DNA of 64,000 bases from Streptococcus sp. (GTDB taxonomy: Bacteria > Bacillota > Bacilli > Lactobacillales > Streptococcaceae). Positions 63,412-64,000 of the stretch are shown piece by piece. How positions within the stretch are numbered: position 1 is the stretch's first letter; each line of letters opens with the position of its first letter. The notes beneath the pieces are model-generated. The model was not told the origin of the DNA. It did no database searches and was given only the letters and a program-made list of their open reading frames with translations. A program made the translations under genes and the position numbers. Where the stretch lies: positions 1 to 64,000 of the forward strand of contig DOTL01000011.1 of NCBI GenBank assembly GCA_003521145.1. The letters are read 5' to 3'.

Positions 63412-63669
63412 ATGAATACAATAACTATTTGTAAATTTGATGTTTTAGATGCTGAACTTCTTTCGACAGTTGAGGGTGGATACTCTGGTAAGGATTGTTT
63501 AAAAGACATGGGAGGATATGCATTGGCAGGAGCTGGAAGTGGAGCTCTGTGGGGAGCTCCAGCAGGAGGTGTTGGAGCACTTCCAGGTGCATTTGTCGGA
63601 GCTCATGTTGGGGCAATTGCAGGAGGCTTTGCATGTATGGGTGGAATGATTGGTAATAAGTTTAACTAA
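63412..63669 (+). CDS. thmA: Thermophilin 13 peptide ThmA precursor
   Basis: 85 residues. The 23-residue leader ends LLSTVEGG, and the mature peptide of 62 residues (YSGKDCLKDMGGYALAGAGS at its start, MGGMIGNKFN at its end) matches, as far as I remember, ThmA of S. thermophilus thermophilin 13. It is one half of a class IIb pore-former. AGGAG precedes the ATG. It is transcribed from a Blp-box promoter and followed by thmB after 16 bases. Confidence 0.9.
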   Translation: MNTITICKFDVLDAELLSTVEGGYSGKDCLKDMGGYALAGAGSGALWGAPAGGVGALPGAFVGAHVGAIAGGFACMGGMIGNKFN

Positions 63670-63685
63670 GGAAGGAGTTTATATC

Positions 63686-63880
63686 ATGAAGCAGTATAAT
63701 GGTTTTGAGGTTCTACATGAACTTGACTTAGCAAATGTAACTGGCGGTCAAATTAATTGGGGATCAGTTGTAGGACACTGTATAGGTGGAGCTATTATCG
63801 GAGGTGCATTTTCAGGAGGTGCAGCGGCTGGAGTAGGATGCCTTGTTGGGAGCGGAAAGGCAATCATAAATGGATTATAA
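63686..63880 (+). CDS. thmB: Thermophilin 13 peptide ThmB precursor
   Basis: 64 residues from ATG 63686 behind AAGGAG; the longer upstream frame belongs to thmA. The leader of 21 residues ends DLANVTGG. The mature 43-residue part (QINWGSVVGHCIGGAIIGGA onward, ending AIINGL) matches ThmB from memory, including its length. It boosts ThmA activity. Confidence 0.9.
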   Translation: MKQYNGFEVLHELDLANVTGGQINWGSVVGHCIGGAIIGGAFSGGAAAGVGCLVGSGKAIINGL

Positions 63881-64000
63881 AAGTCTTTTATCGCTTTTAT
63901 TATTCATAATTCCCCTTGTAGTTATACTAATCGGTCTTCGAAAGAATAATCAGAAACTAATCATTGCTGGGGTAGCTCCTCTTATCTATCTATTATGCAG
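63870..64000 (+). CDS. Thermophilin 13 immunity candidate, cut by window end
   Basis: ATG 63870 overlaps the thmB end by 11 bases. The first 43 codons read MDYKSLLSLLLFIIPLVVIL, a charged turn (RKNNQK), then a second hydrophobic stretch, and are open at the window end. A small membrane gene also follows thmB in the published operon. Immunity is inferred. Confidence 0.7.
   Translation, partial: MDYKSLLSLLLFIIPLVVILIGLRKNNQKLIIAGVAPLIYLLC

Noticed and set aside
1..64000. CRISPR array
   Set aside because: No regularly spaced identical repeats were seen; the only repeats are in promoters, bacteriocin leaders and the adhesin gene.

Overview
The window looks like the chromosome of a Streptococcus of the salivarius group (S. 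salivarius, S. thermophilus or S. vestibularis). The reasons are a ComX of salivarius-group type behind an rRNA/tRNA-Asn operon with a ComR-type palindrome in its promoter, the low-GC streptococcal core order tig - rpoE - pyrG, a Tn5252/ICESa2603-type integrative and conjugative element (ICE), and a Blp bacteriocin locus. Two mature peptides in that locus match, from memory, thermophilin 13 (ThmA 62 aa, ThmB 43 aa). No database search was possible, so family names come from recognised motifs and remembered sequences.

Region 1 (1-6.3 kb), core: tRNA-Asn, comX (competence sigma factor), an MscS channel on the minus strand, trigger factor, RNA polymerase delta subunit, CTP synthase behind a GGGC-start attenuator leader, and a DUF3013 gene. 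A NUDIX hydrolase gene is cut off just before its NUDIX box at about 6.45 kb; this is the left ICE junction.

Region 2 (6.45-50.8 kb), ICE: a RepA-like initiator, an orphan C5 methyltransferase and small genes come first. A type IV secretion operon follows (PcfB/DUF3801, VirD4, pilin-like, VirB6-like, PrgI, VirB4, lysozyme/CHAP). Then come AbiE, an LPXTG adhesin of the antigen I/II type, a 2274-codon methylase/SNF2 helicase gene interrupted by two different group II introns, and accessory conjugation genes. PezAT, a Gabija-type OLD nuclease/UvrD helicase pair, an oriT-like region and relaxosome/relaxase genes complete it. Four ICE promoters share an unusual motif, TTGTGATA..AAATC..AAG, 23 bases before a TATNAT box. 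The peptidoglycan hydrolase gene (one stop plus one frameshift) and the relaxase gene (one frameshift) are broken, and no integrase is visible, so self-transfer is doubtful.

Region 3 (50.8-64 kb), Blp bacteriocin locus: a blpT-like gene diverges from blpS-blpR-blpH. BlpC pheromone, BlpB and BlpA lie convergently. Downstream are four modules, each made of two double-glycine-type peptides plus a small membrane (presumed immunity) protein, with IS remnants, a complete IS3-family element and decayed modules between them. Blp boxes (two 10-bp repeats, 21 bp apart) sit 30-31 bp before the -10 of every operon. The logic is that BlpA/B exports BlpC, BlpH senses it, BlpR binds the boxes and induces peptides that BlpA/B cleaves and exports. 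Modules II and III keep the promoter but have lost the start codon or the ribosome-binding site of their first peptide. Module IV (thermophilin 13) looks intact and its last gene runs off the window.
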